64,000 bases of DNA from Alisma plantago-aquatica (Eukaryota; Streptophyta; Magnoliopsida; Alismatales; Alismataceae), in NCBI GenBank assembly GCA_963693085.1, contig OY856409.1, forward strand, positions 1,334,589,915 to 1,334,653,914, given 5' to 3'. This document shows positions 34,201 to 47,230 of the stretch, in pieces. The translations under genes and the position numbers were made by a program. The stretch's first letter is position 1. Each line of letters starts with the position of its first letter. The notes beneath the pieces were generated by a model. The model ran no database searches. It was not told where the DNA came from and saw nothing but the letters and a program-made list of their open reading frames with translations.

Positions 34201-35117
34201 AGCTTCACCCAAGCTCCAATTCCTCGGTCAAGAGATCTCCTCTAAGAAGAAGAAAGAAATCATGGTCACTGGGGAGTTAAGAAAGAAGGAAATTAGGCCT
34301 AATCTGAACCTAAGAAGAAAGGTGAAGGATATGGAGTCATCTTCACAAACGGACACCATGGAAGGTTCACACCTCATGGTCAAGAAGGAGGAAGAATATG
34401 AAGGTCTCAGGAGAGAGGGAACATGATCAAGAGTAAGATCACTTACCAAAAGGGTAAACTTTTATGAAATATCCACCAAGATGTTGATCTAGCACAACAT
34501 CTTCCCTAAGTAAGGTAGATCGGCCACCCAAGGTCCAAGTTCTAACCTTCCTTGTTCCTCAAGCTTTAAAGGTGATCCAAAGAAAGATGATGTTATAGGT
34601 CAAAAAAAGATTGCTTGGTTGTGAAGAGGATGGTTTATATACCTAAAAGGAAGATAGAAGTGAAGATCTCTAAGGTGTCAACACCATAGCTCACCAAGGG
34701 ACACATGCCCTCCAAAGAGATAACCTTCCCTTCACTCACATGCAAATATCCATGATCATGTTTATCCAGAAACTATGTCGTGACCTACTAGGTTGGTTAC
34801 CCTATTGTTGCGGTCATGACATCACCTTCACCAACTTGTCTCAGTCGAGATACTCCAAGGTGAAAACCCTAGCTCTCACATGTATATAGTCGAGTCACTA
34901 AAAGACAAGGTGTTTCAACCCACCTCTCACAAGGTTGTCTCGGTCGCGACCATGCTTCCCAAGCATGTGTCTTGGTTGCGACCCTCACCACAAGTGGTGT
35001 AAAGGTCATAACATCAAACCCTAGGTCAAACATTAAGACAACTATGCAAACCCTAGAGGCCCTAGAAACCCTAATTTCACATGATGATGTTACATTATTA
35101 TTCAAGATTCAAACAAA
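31290..35117 (-). repeat. Gypsy-2 3' LTR, unit-1 portion
   Basis: Left (outer) end TGTGATGACCACAACC at 31,290 pairs with TGTAATGACCATCAC at 52,186 in the 5' LTR, and the alignment runs on to the duplication junction. The complete 3' LTR would be 31,290-35,117 plus 45,508-45,793, about 4.1 kb. One sampled 150-bp stretch differs from the 5' LTR by about 7%. It contains a dispersed TCGCGACC motif zone at 33,240-33,860. Confidence 0.85.
33240..33860. repeat. Dispersed TCGCGACC motif zone, copy A
   Basis: At least a dozen variants of GTCGCGACC at irregular spacing: GTCGCGACC, GTCACGACC, ATCGTGACC, TTGCGACC, ATAGCGACC, GTAGCGACC, GTCTCGACC, GTCTTGACC. Most variants differ from TCGCGA by C-to-T or G-to-A at CpG. 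More copies lie at 34,790-34,985. Related copies: 43,630-44,260 and 54,140-54,720. Confidence 0.75.
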
Positions 35118-37882
35118 TTTGAGTCGATGTACATAATGTGAAAGACCCTCTACTCAGAACTGAGGGTATAGGGATGACTCTGAGACTCTACTAAAATCCA
35201 ACCAACCTTTTGACTCTACTGATCTCCAAATGGCTCCTCCTCACAACCAAGGGTCTGACGACACTGTTGACGATCACCTAAAAATATGTAGTGATCTACG
35301 AAGTGAGACCCATGCCCCCAACGAGAGATTTAACTCTAAAACATATATTTCTTACTAGATATATGCATACTAAACAGTTAAGATAGATAATATTACACAA
35401 TAGAAAAATAATATAGTTTGCAAAAATGATCAAGCAGAGCTAGAAACATAATTATAGTTGATTTCTCTTACCATATTATAAATCATCTACAACTTAAAAG
35501 AAACAAAGAAAGGGTCACCATCCTACCTGAGTTTCCAAGTAATACTAACAAATATGTTACACGACTTGATTACATATTTTATTAAGCCCTGGTTAGTTTG
35601 AGGCATATCACTTAAACCACTAGATGACCAATGCAAAGTCCCAATCAGCCCAGTATAAAATCTAGGGTAACTAGAACCCTAAGATCTCTTTCCCTCAGTC
35701 AGTACGAGTCCGTCGTAGTGCGCATAGCAATCCAGCTACAAAACAACCTAGTTTGCCTTGGGTACACATGTCACGTCACTAGAAACTACGGTGTTCAACT
35801 CTCAAATCTGAGTTACGACCCCAGTCACCCTCAATGGCATTTACATCCAAGACACGACCTTGACCATTCTCTAAAAACCTTACAATCAGGATGAGAAGGG
35901 TATACCCTCCTTGCACCCGCATATACTCAACAATATATAACTCCGAGTTGCTTTTGAAATACTAGTTTCACTATCCAGCAAGTCTTGATGCTTGAATAGT
36001 TTTATGGACTCAGGGCACTACATAATTAAGGTTTCATTTAATTAGTTAAGCCAATTGAATATTTTTAGACTATATCAAACAAGTTACATACAAGATCCTA
36101 TAGTACGCTCACAAAATAATTAGTATGATACAATTCTCAAAGATGCAAAATGTATGAAATATGTTACATGTTATTCCATCATGCTATACTTGTTCATTGA
36201 TATCCATAAATAGGACTAAATCTCTATCTAAGGCACAAAATAACCCAAAAAGTCATTTTTACCAAAATGGTAATAACTTCCCATAGAAGAATCATTTGCA
36301 TCCAAATTTTTGCTTTGAGTTTGTCAGGTCAACAACGATATATCAACCCAAATTGTACAGTAAAATTCCATCAGATGTAAAATTTATAGCGTTTCTAAGA
36401 ACTAAGTATTTATGTGACAAACATCTAGCATGGATGAGCAACTTTCAACAATAATGTTTCGCCTAACTACCATTTCACCACCAAAATAGTAACTAAAAGC
36501 ATTGGAATCACTCTTGGTTAGCCACCATCTAGTAATATTTAAAGTGTAGTTCGGATTTCTAAGTATTGGGTACCAAAACAACACATATATGACTTCTATA
36601 AGAGTCATTGCACATATATTTCAAAATTTCAGGTCTTGCATATGTAAATAAAAGTTGATATTTCGATGAAAAAATGTTCATAAGGTATAAAGAAGACCTA
36701 AGAACGAATTTAATATTATTCTCATGTCAAACAGTATATTAAAAGGTCATATTTTCTCATATTACATGTGTTTAGGGTAAGATTAAAGACAAGCACTTAG
36801 ACGGTAGGCAAGAAAGTTATATAACTTGCATAGTTAGAGAGAGAACTGGAGAGAGGAGAAGAACTCCAAAAATCCAAGATGGAAGATTTTAAAATCAGCT
36901 ACAAAATGTTGGTCTCAGTCCACCAAAGCTCCAAGAACGACTCCTCCTCCTATGAATAGAGGGGAGCTAGAGCAAGAAGAGAGAGGAACAAAGTTCTCAA
37001 GCCCACATGTGTAGGATTTTAGAAAGAACATCAAAGAACTCATCAAATAGATCACCAAAGATAAGAAGAGAGAAAAATAGAGAGAAAGAGAGGAGGTATG
37101 TATAGGTGGGTGGAAGTTTGTTGATGTCCAGAAATTATATGCGACCACTGAGAATTCTATGTGATCACAGAGAACTCTATGTAACCATTGAAAGTCTATG
37201 TGACCACTGAGAATTCTATATGACTATTGAGAATCTATGCAACCACTACAAATCTATATGACCACCAAGAGTTCTATGTGACCACTGAGAATCTACGGGG
37301 CACTGAAAATCTATGCTACTACTAAGAATTCTATGTGACCATTGAGAATCTATGTGACCATTGAAAGTCTATACGATCCTGAGGATTCTATGCGACCACT
37401 GAGACTCTATACGACTACTGAAAATTCTAAGTGACTACTATGAATCTATGCGGCCACTAAGAATCTATGTGACCACTGAGAATTTTAAGCGACCACTGAG
37501 AATCTATGCGACCACCTAAATCCATTGGGCACTGATGGAAACACTGCTCCACTACCTCATAAAGCTTATGTAACCCTCATGAAAGTAAGGTCCAAAAGCA
37601 TCTAAGACGGTGTAAAATTTCAATATCAGTCAGAACATTATTAATCTATTAAGCAAGTACTAAAAATTATATTTATATCCCTGAAATGGGTAAATTGTAC
37701 ATAAGTCCACGAAATGTATAAAACTACATAACTTAAGCATACAGAGTCAGAATTGAATGAAACTTTAGACATACCTTTATTAACTGATATAAAATCATAA
37801 TACCAACTTTTTTAAAAAACTAAGAAGCCAATTAGGACAAACAAATTATATTTAAAGGTTAAACAAGGTTAGGGGCCTTACA
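35118..37882 (-). repeat. Partial gypsy-1 LTR, duplicate copy
   Basis: Copy of 21,494-24,255, ending GGGGCCTTACA at 37,882. It lacks the first 274 bp next to the primer-binding site because the duplication starts inside the LTR. Confidence 0.88.
37131..37520 (+). repeat. 19-bp minisatellite, copy B
   Basis: About 20 units of GAGAATCTATGTGACCACT type, same order as copy A, with an intact first unit (ATTATATGCGACCACTGAG) that copy A has partly lost. Confidence 0.9.
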
Positions 37883-38052
37883 AATATCAGAGCCATGTCA
37901 ATTTACTATATTTTAGGATTTGATTGATATGATTGGTTTTAGTTTTATTATTTATTTTATAACGTGTGATGTGAATATTTAAAATAGTTAATGTGCATTT
38001 CCAATTACAACTGCATACGCTAGGGAATGTCCCATAGATCATGTATACATTA

Positions 38053-38054
<2 letters not shown>

Positions 38055-38116
<62 letters not shown>
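38055..38116. repeat. Expanded (AT) microsatellite, copy B
   Basis: 62-bp AT run against 24 bp in copy A. It produces spurious Ile-Tyr repeat frames on both strands. Confidence 0.95.
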
Positions 38117-38119
<3 letters not shown>

Positions 38120-38524
38120 TAAAAGAATTGTGTTGTTGAGTACATGTAGCATACATATACCTATCTTCATTTTTTATGATTACATAAGTATAAAAAGTAA
38201 TCCAACCTTATGGATGTGATGTATACCCCTTAGATAACACGTGTATCAAAAATCACTTTAAACTGAGGTTCATAGACCATCAAATGAAAGAATATACATA
38301 TTTTCTAGTCAACCACAAGTTGTAAAAATTGCAGAAACTGTTGGATGATATATTGTTATATCTCATGATATACATGAGGAATGGTTGTGATTTTTTAAAC
38401 ACATCTAATCTATTGAATTTTTATTCAATCTATAAGGTTGGATTGAACAAATATATTCTACATATATCATTTTCATGGCCGATACACATAAGTTGCACGT
38501 ATCAGCTGGTACACACTTCCTAAC

Positions 38525-38657
<133 letters not shown>

Positions 38658-38904
38658 AATTCATACATGTCTTTCTAAAATACTTTTAATGGTGCATGTA
38701 TTTGTGGTTATGACCAACACTCTGTTGGATGTGTATGCTTGTTTGAATGATTTAATTCATGTCTTTAAAACTCAATTTGCATACGAGCCTCTTTCTCTTT
38801 CTCTATATGTAACTTAATGTTTTCTTTCCTATACTTCTATTGAATGTAATTCAAGATTTTACTCTTTATAATATAATAAATAAATAGGATTAACTTTAAT
38901 TTAT

Positions 38905-39167
38905 GTACCGATCAAAGAGAAGACGTTATGTACCAGGTGAGTCGGTTGATTGGGAGTCAAGTTGGACAACTAGAGGCTCAAAGAGGCTACATATTGAATA
39001 AGTTGACCGATCAACTGGAGGCCCAATCGATCGATTGGAGGAGTCTAGATAGTTGTTTGAGCCAGGAGCCAGTCGATTGAACGATGGAGGGCAATCGACC
39101 GACGTGCGGACGAATCGATCAACCGAAAGAGTCCAATCGACTGATTGTCTTGTATTCAACACAAGAA
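38905..39167. repeat. Block of CGATCGACTGG-type inverted motifs, copy B
   Basis: Duplicate of 25,160-25,420 with a few substitutions, for example CCAATCGATCGATTGG replacing CCAATCGATTGATTGG, which makes a perfect palindrome. Confidence 0.5.
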
Positions 39168-41231
39168 GTTTTCTTTACATGTTATAACATGTGATGTTTG
39201 ACCTTGGGTAGATGTCAATTCTTTGTGGCTCCAAAAAATTGTATTATTATGGCCATAACCAACACTCGTATTTTATGATTGCATGTTTCTTTTATGGATC
39301 TAGTATGTATATATACATATTATAAGCATGGGTGGTTGAATATGTATATGTATTTATACATAAATAAAATCTCTCAATAAAATATTAAATCTTAGATCCT
39401 TTATCCAAGCAGTACATTTGAAAAACTTGATCGACCAAGTGTGGCCGGGCACGCCAAGCATGGCGCAATGTCTATCGTATAGAAGTGTGATGATAGTTAT
39501 GTGGGCCCGCCTAGCAAGGTGCATTACTATTGTGTTGACTTTTGGGTTAGACTTAGCTAGGTGACTTCAATGAGATTAAGTGTCTAGAAGCATACAAATG
39601 GGATATGACAAGGAGTTGTACATACCATTTATCCAAGAATTGCATGAGACGTAATTGGAAAATTTTATCTACCTTAATGATTAGTTAAAGACACCAATGT
39701 TGGCTGGGTAATAACTTTATTATTTTAGATCTTGGCTCACTAGAAGGTTGTATGTTACAATCTTCCAAATTGATTGTAAGGGCTATCAGTTTAAACAAAA
39801 TAGAGGGAGTGAAAAATAATTAAAATCCTAATTAATATCAGCAGTATTTTCAAATCAAATCTAAAAATGTTTTGATACATAATGAGTATTTGGTGTGTAC
39901 TAGGGTATCTTAATCAGTTCTAACATGTCCTTGTAACGCAAATATGCTCAACACACATATACCTACCATTTGCCTCCTCCTTATACATCATTAAATGTGA
40001 TGGTGCATCGTGGACGTTGATGTTAACACACTATTCATATAAGTCTTGGTAGAACTGATTAATTACTTGAGAACATGGAAAATGGAGCCGTTCATTGTAG
40101 GTTGAAGTAGGGGTACAAAATGATGACACTGCAGATGAAGAAGAGGTCCACACCTTTCCCCTCAATGCAGTGCCATGTCGATCCAAGTAAAGTGCCACTT
40201 GAGGGTCAGGACCAACATGAATCATTGACGATGGAATAGGGGATCTATCCTCCTATTTGGTGCCAGTGAAGAGCATGCAATGGATGCTAATCGAGGAGGA
40301 GGTTGTGGTAATTATGTTTTTGGCAGCTTCCAGATAGCTTATCCATGACCAACGATGTTGGCCATGTAGTCCAGAATGTCTGCCTTGCAAAGCATGAGAC
40401 GTTCCTTGGTGCCTAGAGTTGGGGAGGTCCTTCAAGGATGGTTCTTTTGGTCATGTGTTTTTTTAATTGAGTTGCAGGTGCAAGATTGAATACCACTTCG
40501 TTAGGTCGTCTTTTAAGCTAGGTGGTTATGAAATCACCTTTATCAGTCCATGATGATAATCATTCTATCATTTTGGGTGCTAGAGTGCTTTGCTATGTGT
40601 TTGTTTTGCTCTTTACCTACTGTGTAATATTTTTTCCCACTGGCTTTCTTCTTTATTATTTCTCAGGTCTATTGTCCATTGTAGCCCAAGTCATCTTTTT
40701 TTGTTTGTTGGTAATAGTTGATTTTATACACTTTTATTGTTTAGTTTTTGACTGCTAGACTTTATTTGTTGACAAACAAATGTAAAGGTATATACCATGT
40801 AAAAGCATACGATCAAAAAAATATAGAAAGGGAGAGAAATGAGATACCAAAAGGAGGGTTAATTTATATCAAATGTGTGTAGAATATTTGATAATTAGTG
40901 AGGTGGCTCAACCTAAGAAGAGGGAATATTCTTTGTAATATTGTTGGTGTTTCTTGGTCCAAAAATTCTTGAAATCTTGTACACATGCATTACATGATTT
41001 ATTCATGTCATTTTGGAAGTAGTGACACGTGACTGAGGTCCACAAAAATAGACTCATGAAGCCTTTATATATACATTACATGTGAAGTTAATAAACGATC
41101 AGATATTTATAAATATGACCATGAGTTGTGGCATAGTTAATAAATGATTCTAACTATTTACTTAGCGATAGTTTCTGGTTATATGATTTCATGCTGTTTA
41201 TTTGTTCGTATATAATATTCATTTTATCTAG
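39168..41231. other. CACTA-relic body, copy B
   Basis: Duplicate of 25,421-27,479. The same unrecognised frames are present, with substitutions. No gene can be named. Confidence 0.4.
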
Positions 41232-41321
41232 TGTCTGAAGCAGTCAAATGATATAGATTGTGGATATTATGTAATGAAATACATGAAAGACATAATGGAG
41301 AAGAGAGATAAATATTTCCAA
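41232..41321 (+). pseudogene. Ulp1-type protease exon, copy B
   Basis: Reads C-L-KQSNDIDCGYYVMKYM then a tail like copy A, with the same acceptor and donor (CAA|GTATGT). The catalytic-Cys motif is kept. Differences from copy A include Met to Leu at the second codon and Ala to Asp in KAIMEK. The last exon is at 41,420-41,503 and shares the premature stop. Confidence 0.75.
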
Positions 41322-41419
41322 GTATGTATGCTTAATTTATATGCTTATAGTGTGTTCAAACTTCAAAATATATAGCTGATAATCTATTGATATATCTAAC
41401 ATACAATTGATAGTATAAG

Positions 41420-41503
41420 CTTAAGTACGATGGTCATTACTACAAGTAAGAAGAGATCAACGAGGTTTGCAATGAGTGGACCACGCTCCTAAAACTTTTG
41501 TAG
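41420..41503 (+). pseudogene. Last exon of the Ulp1-like gene, copy B
   Basis: Same reading as 27,668-27,751, including the in-frame TAA, so the stop predates the duplication. Confidence 0.65.
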
Positions 41504-42234
41504 CTTCTTTCTCATTTTAATTGACTATGAATTAGCTTTAACATAATGAAGCTAGAGAGTCTACTCATTACTTTATGTAGCTACATGGTACTTACTATAC
41601 ATCTTTATATGATTTTGTTCCCATATGAGTGACTTACATGTAAATATTATTACATGTTTTAATACAAAATCGGTGTAGTTATATGACTATTTATGACATT
41701 TAATTTAAAATTTTAATATTTGATATAAAATATTCAAGAGTTGGTGCAGTGGTGATTAAAAAATAATGGTCCTCTGATTGTTGCAGAAGGGTATGCCATG
41801 GAAAGTAGAAATATACAACATGTATTACCTACTATACTAGGAGTATCTATCACAATGGTTAATGGTCCATTGTAATTGGTGTGTTGGTACAATGGGAATT
41901 TGATTGTGAAATATAACATAACAACACACCCAACTAATACAAAAGGTATTGATTGTTGTATAACCCCATGTATTAAATATGCAACACATATTGTATAAAG
42001 CACCCCTCCTTAAGACTACATAATATAGCACAAAAATCATTACCTATTGTACAAGAGGATAAGGAACAATCATAGTTTTCCTTTTTGTAGTCGTGACGAT
42101 TAGAATTCTTAATTGAGTTGGCTTAATAGTTTATAAAATGAATTATAAAGAGGAACCATAATTCGTGATAATATTAGATTCTTGAACACCACATAAAGTT
42201 TTAAGAGTTTGGAAGTCTAGGAAGTAAAACAAGA

Positions 42235-42246
42235 CTTCTTGTAGTC
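42235..42246 (+). mobile_element. CACTA terminal repeat, copy B (mutated)
   Basis: CTTCTTGTAGTC, with the last base changed from the CACTA consensus; position matches copy A. Confidence 0.5.
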
Positions 42247-43544
42247 ATCCAAGGATTGCGATAAGATTTATTGAAATCATATATATGTCAAATATATGTG
42301 AGATTCAACTTCATCAAATCACCCATGTTTGAGTGGGGATCCCTTGGGGAGCGACTAACAAATATGTAACTCTAGTTTGTATACAAGTCATGATAAGATC
42401 TTATATATATAGGTGCTAAGGAGTGAGTATTCATGATCAGATCGTGAGTCAAAATACATGTAAAAGACAAATGAGAAATAAAAGATATAATTAAGTTGAT
42501 TGAGGAGTGTCAAATTTTATATGGAACTGATAATCTCAAGGTCTTCTATAGTGGGCTGAGTGAATATATTTCATTAACTAATAACTTGGTTATTATAGAG
42601 ACCTCCCTTTATATTAGCACAAATACAAAGCATTAGAGGAAATTCTTAAGCCTATCCAAGTTAAGAAACAAAATGCTAGATTCTTGACAAACATGGTCAA
42701 AATAGTATACAAGAAATATATACATATTTTTGTTTTTCATTATACCTTAGAAACATATTCCACATCAAATTTAGATCCATGTAATCATTTATTAACCAAT
42801 CCTATTTGATGTGTTTAAATCAAAGTAACTCTTATAAATCATATGCATTTTAGTTTACATTATATTACAAATGCATAAAATAAACGAAGTTGATATACAC
42901 CCAACCGAGAAAGTGAGACTATATGGACACTCTAATGTGCTCTATTCTATCATATATTCTTTATCACGACCTCTCTCTTATATGAAAATATTCCTAAAAT
43001 ATTTGAAACAACCACATGAGACTCATATAGATCTGCAATTAGTAAATACTTCCCATTGCATCTAGTAACGTGCATCATTAAAAATATATTCAATTAATAT
43101 GTGTAAGAAACTAACATATACTATTTTATAAGTATAACGTATAATTCTAATTCATAACAATAAAATAATTAATAGAAATCATTCACTTAAGTCACATCCC
43201 AACTATTTACTATATCGGAGAGCATATATATTGAAAAAACAACAAATACTAGATGTTTCATGAGTACTATCATATCAATAGAGAGGTATTAGAATTCAAA
43301 TTCATTGAAGTGTAGTCTCCATCATTAACAAAATTCGAGTCCAAATCCACTATAGACTAGATTAATAATTTACTTGCAACCCAACATTTACCAATCACAT
43401 TTTGTACTAAGAATATAAGGACACAACAACTGTATATCTAATGAATGAACAACAATCGATGTTTTCATATAAAAAATATGTATTCAATAATAAGAAATCC
43501 ATCAACCAACAATAAATAGAACACAAACAAAGTCTCATTTTTCA
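42247..43544. other. AT-rich sequence without recognised genes, copy B
   Basis: Duplicate of 28,495-29,792; it ends at the deletion junction. No domain seen. Confidence 0.5.
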
Positions 43545-43553
43545 ATAAATAAA
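43545..43553. other. Deletion junction with filler ATAAATAAA
   Basis: Left side TTTTTCA matches to 29,792; right side CTTACATGTG matches from 33,163. The 9 bases between match neither flank (one A may be shared), the mark of end joining with filler. 3,370 bp are absent. Confidence 0.85.
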
Positions 43554-45793
43554 CTTACATGTGTGTACCTTAACCACTTATTAACACATGAGTGTTGATC
43601 ACCCTTGACACATGAGTGTCTACTTGTTCAGCAACAAGGCATCGTGACCTAACCATGAATTGGGTGTCACGACCAACTAGTTGTGGGATGTCATGACCAG
43701 CCAACTATGGGGTATTGCGACCTGACCAACTAGATATTTGACCTTAACATAGCCACACAAGGCGTTGTGCTTAGCACCAACTTAGAGTGTCTCGATCCTT
43801 AGCAACACAATGTCACGACCCCTTAGCATCACGACGTCATGATCGCAACACCAAAGACATGTAACGTTGTGTCATGACCGCAACATTAGGGACATGCAAC
43901 GCTTTTGTCACGACTGTGGCAAGGTGCATTGCGACCGTTACTTCTTAGGTTCATAGCGACCATCTGGCATGGCATCAAGACCAAGTTATAGAACATGATG
44001 GTACCACCTTGGAAATCAAGTATTTTAGCCCTAGCACAAATGACTGGACCATTACCAAGTTCTAATCCAGTGTTACAACTTGAACACTTAGCCATCTAAG
44101 TTGCAACAATGACCATTAACCAAGTCGAACACTACAACAATGCTACATCGCAACCCAACTAATAGGTAGCGACCAGTCTAGGGTTAAGGGGTGCGTTATG
44201 ACAGAAACCACCCTACCCAGAAGTCTCGACCATGATAGAAGTTTGAGGGTTGTCTTGACCACCTGCACCACCCATGGAAGATCTAAACCAAGGTCTAACA
44301 TATGGATAACAGTAGGGTAACCCATCGTAAACAGAGTGTATGACACCCTAAATCATAGGGTTCATAAACCTCAAACATAATGATGGAATATCATCCAAAA
44401 TAAGATGTTTAAAAGAAGAGAAATGAGAAATTTATGCATGTGTAACATATCAAAACCTAATGTTATTACAAGTATAATCACATATAAGGTAGTATGAAAT
44501 CAAGTTAAGATGCATATAATAGAGATATAAGAGTTACAAAACCCACCTAATTTTTGGAGAGAAACAACTCCTATAATCTCAATCTCCAAAAGCTTCACCC
44601 AAGCTCCAATGCCTCGGTCAAGAGATCTCCTCTAAGAAGAAGAAAGAAACCATGGTCACTGGGGAGTTAAGAAAGAAGGAAATTAGGCCTAATCTGAACC
44701 TAAGAAGAAAGGTGAAGGATATGGAGTCATTTTCACAAACGGACACCATGGAATGTTCACACCTCATGGTCAAGAAGGAGGAAGATTATGAAGGTCTCAG
44801 GAGAGAGGGAACATGATCAAGAGTAAGATCACTTACCAAAAGGGTAAACTTTTATGAAATCTCCACCAAGATGTTGATCTAGCACAACATCTTCCCTAAG
44901 TAAGGTAGATCGGCCACCCAAGGTCCAAGTTCTGACCTTCCTTGTTCCTCAAGCTTTAAAGGCGATCCAAAGAAAGATGATGTTATAGGCCGAAGAAAGA
45001 TTGCTTGGTTGTGAAGAGGATGGTTTATATACCCAAAAGGAAGATATAAGTGAAGATCTCTAAGGTTTCAACACCATATCTCACCAAGGGATACATGCCC
45101 TCCAAAGAGATAACCTTCCCTTCACTCACATAAAAATATCCATGATCATGTTTATCTAGAAACTATGTCGTGACCTACTAGGTTGGTTGCCCTATTGTTG
45201 CGGTCATGACATCACCTTCACCAACTTGTCTCGGTCGAGATACTCCAAGGTGAAAACCCTAGCTCTCACATGTATATGGTCGAGTCACTAAAAGACAAGG
45301 TGTTTCAACCCACCTCTCACAAGGTTGTCTCTGTCGCGACCATGCTTCCCAAGCATGTGTCTTGGTCGCGACCCTCACCACAAGTGGTGTAAAGGTCATA
45401 ACATCACACCCTAGGTCAAACATTAATACAACTATGCAAACCCTAGAGGCCCTAGAAACCCTAATTTCACATGATGATGTTACATTATTATTCAAGATTC
45501 AAACAAAGTGCCCCATGTCATATCCTTCTCTCTCATGATATCAAAACATGAGATGCCCTTTCTTCACGTGACATTTTGTAAATTTACCCTCACGTATGGA
45601 TAAGTTGCAAACTAGTCCAAAACACACACATATATTGCATAATATCTCAAACATCAATCAAATTGGTCCAATAAGGAAAATACAACTATGTCACATAATA
45701 TTAAATCGTCTCAAGAGCTTAGATTTAAGGTTTAAGCATCTCAATATACAAGGTAAACATAATTAAACATTAAGATAGGTCAGGAGTCTTACA
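43554..45793 (-). repeat. Gypsy-2 3' LTR, unit-2 portion with true 5' start
   Basis: Minus orientation; the LTR starts TGTAAGACTCCTGACC at 45,793, next to the end of the gypsy-2 pol. 43,554-45,507 duplicates 33,163-35,117; 45,508-45,793 is single copy. In the first 215 bp I count 8 differences between the copies, all transitions. Confidence 0.85.
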
Positions 45794-45794
45794 A

Positions 45795-46166
45795 CTATAA
45801 ACCCCTAATAGGGATTTCGCCCCTGAAATCCTGTGCAAAAAGAGACAGATACTTCTTTCGCATCTTGTCTTCAAGTTCCCATGTGGCTTCTTCAATGCCA
45901 CAATGATGCCACAAGACCTTAACTAAAACAATGTCCTTCTTCTTCAACTTCTTTATCCTTCTATCCAGGATCAACACATGTCCTTCTACATAAGATATAT
46001 CATTATCTAACTCCACTTCCACAGCCTGAAGAGTCAACTCCGTATTAGGGTGACACTTCCTTAACATAGATTTATGAAACACATGATGTAACTTTTGTAA
46101 CTTAGGTGGCAACTCCAACTTATATGCCACCTTCCCAACACATGCAACTATAGGATAAGGTCCCAT
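45795..46166 (-). pseudogene. Gypsy-2 integrase C-terminus with chromodomain-like tail
   Basis: A 123-codon open frame: GPYPIVACVGKVAYKLELPP, then HHVFHKSMLRKCHP, then VEGHVLILDRRIKKL, VKVLWHHCGIEEATWELE and KKYLSLFAQDF. The first part is the GPY/F-like module of gypsy integrases. The second has the EEATWE and LVKV-W signature of chromodomain-type tails, which in chromoviruses direct integration to heterochromatin. The stop at 45,795 lies 2 bp from the 3' LTR, so this is the true C-terminus. Confidence 0.9.
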
Positions 46167-46251
46167 ATATCTGGAAGCTAACTTACCCTTTTACCAAACC
46201 TTCAGGTCCCATATATCTGGAAGCTAACTTACCCTTCTTACCAAACCTTCA
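46154..46251. repeat. 48-bp tandem duplication inside the integrase
   Basis: GGTCCCATATATCTGGAAGC and what follows (CTAACTTACCCTTxTTACC) occurs twice in a row, about 46,157 and 46,205, with one small indel. It adds to the frame damage. Confidence 0.85.
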
Positions 46252-47230
46252 AACACCCTTTCAAGGAGAGACTGTAAGATACACCATGTCTCCCACTTGG
46301 AACTTTAAGGGTCTAGGACGGTTATCAACATAAGATTTCTATCTATCTTGAGCTGCCTTGAGTTGTTGTTGAACGACTTTGATCTTTTCTGTTGTTTGTT
46401 GTACTAACTCAGGACTCAGAAGCTGATACTCCCCTGCCTGTCATACTAACTCATGCCATGTCGATACTCCTCTGATAAACTATTGTTTTAGTTAAACTCT
46501 ATCAGGATAAGATGTATATCCCAACTACCCAAAAATTGCAACACACAAGCTCTTAATAGATCCTCCAAGGTATGTATTGTCCTCTCAGACTGTCCATCTG
46601 TCTGTGGATGAAATGCAATGCTAAACCTAAAATGTGTACTCATTGTTGTATGTGGATGCTCCCAAAATTGACTAGTGAACTGAGGACCTTTGTCTGACAC
46701 TATTGTAGCTGGGATTTGTGCAGATGTACTATCTCATGGACATACACCTATGCAAGCTTCTCAACTATAAATGTTGTCTTTACTAGTAGAAAGTGTGCTG
46801 ACTTAGTCAACCTATCCACTATCACCCAAATGGAATCACAACCTTTGGATGTCCTTAGAAGTCCAACCACAAAGTCAATTGTAATATGATCCCATTTCCA
46901 CTGAGGTATAGACATTGGTTGCAAAGTCTATGTAGTTTTCTTATGTTTGGCTTTAACCTACTGGCATATTGCACATTTAGACACAAACTCAGCTACATCA
47001 CACTTTAATCCTGGCCACCAATATAGATCTTTCAAATTCTGATACATCTTGTTGCTTCCTAGATGCATAGCATACATAAAACAATGAGCTTCTTCTAGAA
47101 CCGAAGTCCTCAAATTATCTATATCTGGCACAACTAATCTACCATGATAACACATTATCCCATCATCAGATTCATGGAAGCCATCATGCTTCTCACTACC
47201 CAACTCTTCTCGAATCTGTCGTGTCACAAT
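46252..47230 (-). pseudogene. Gypsy-2 integrase core and H2C2 zinc domain
   Basis: H2C2 domain at 46,958-47,227: LEEAHCFMYAMHLGSNKMYQ, LYWWPGLKCDVAEF, CAIC (two His, two Cys kept). The core follows in broken frames: QWKWDHITIDFVVGLLRTSK (first Asp), VDRLTKSAHFLLVKTTF, SDKGPQFTSQFW (second Asp) and FHPQTDGQSERTIHTLEDLL (catalytic Glu). Order and residues match Ty3/gypsy integrase. Stops lie between the blocks. Confidence 0.92.

Larger units (their letters stand above)
21494..35117. repeat. Tandem segmental duplication, unit 1 (13.6 kb)
   Basis: Unit 1 runs from inside the gypsy-1 LTR to inside the gypsy-2 3' LTR. It aligns with unit 2 (35,118-45,507): offset 13,624-13,752 on the left part and 10,390 on the right part. 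The junction at 35,115-35,118 joins CAAA from the right breakpoint (45,505-45,507 context) to TTTGAG from the left breakpoint (21,494), with AAA shared by both ends. It carries an extra 3.37 kb (29,793-33,162) relative to unit 2. Confidence 0.93.
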
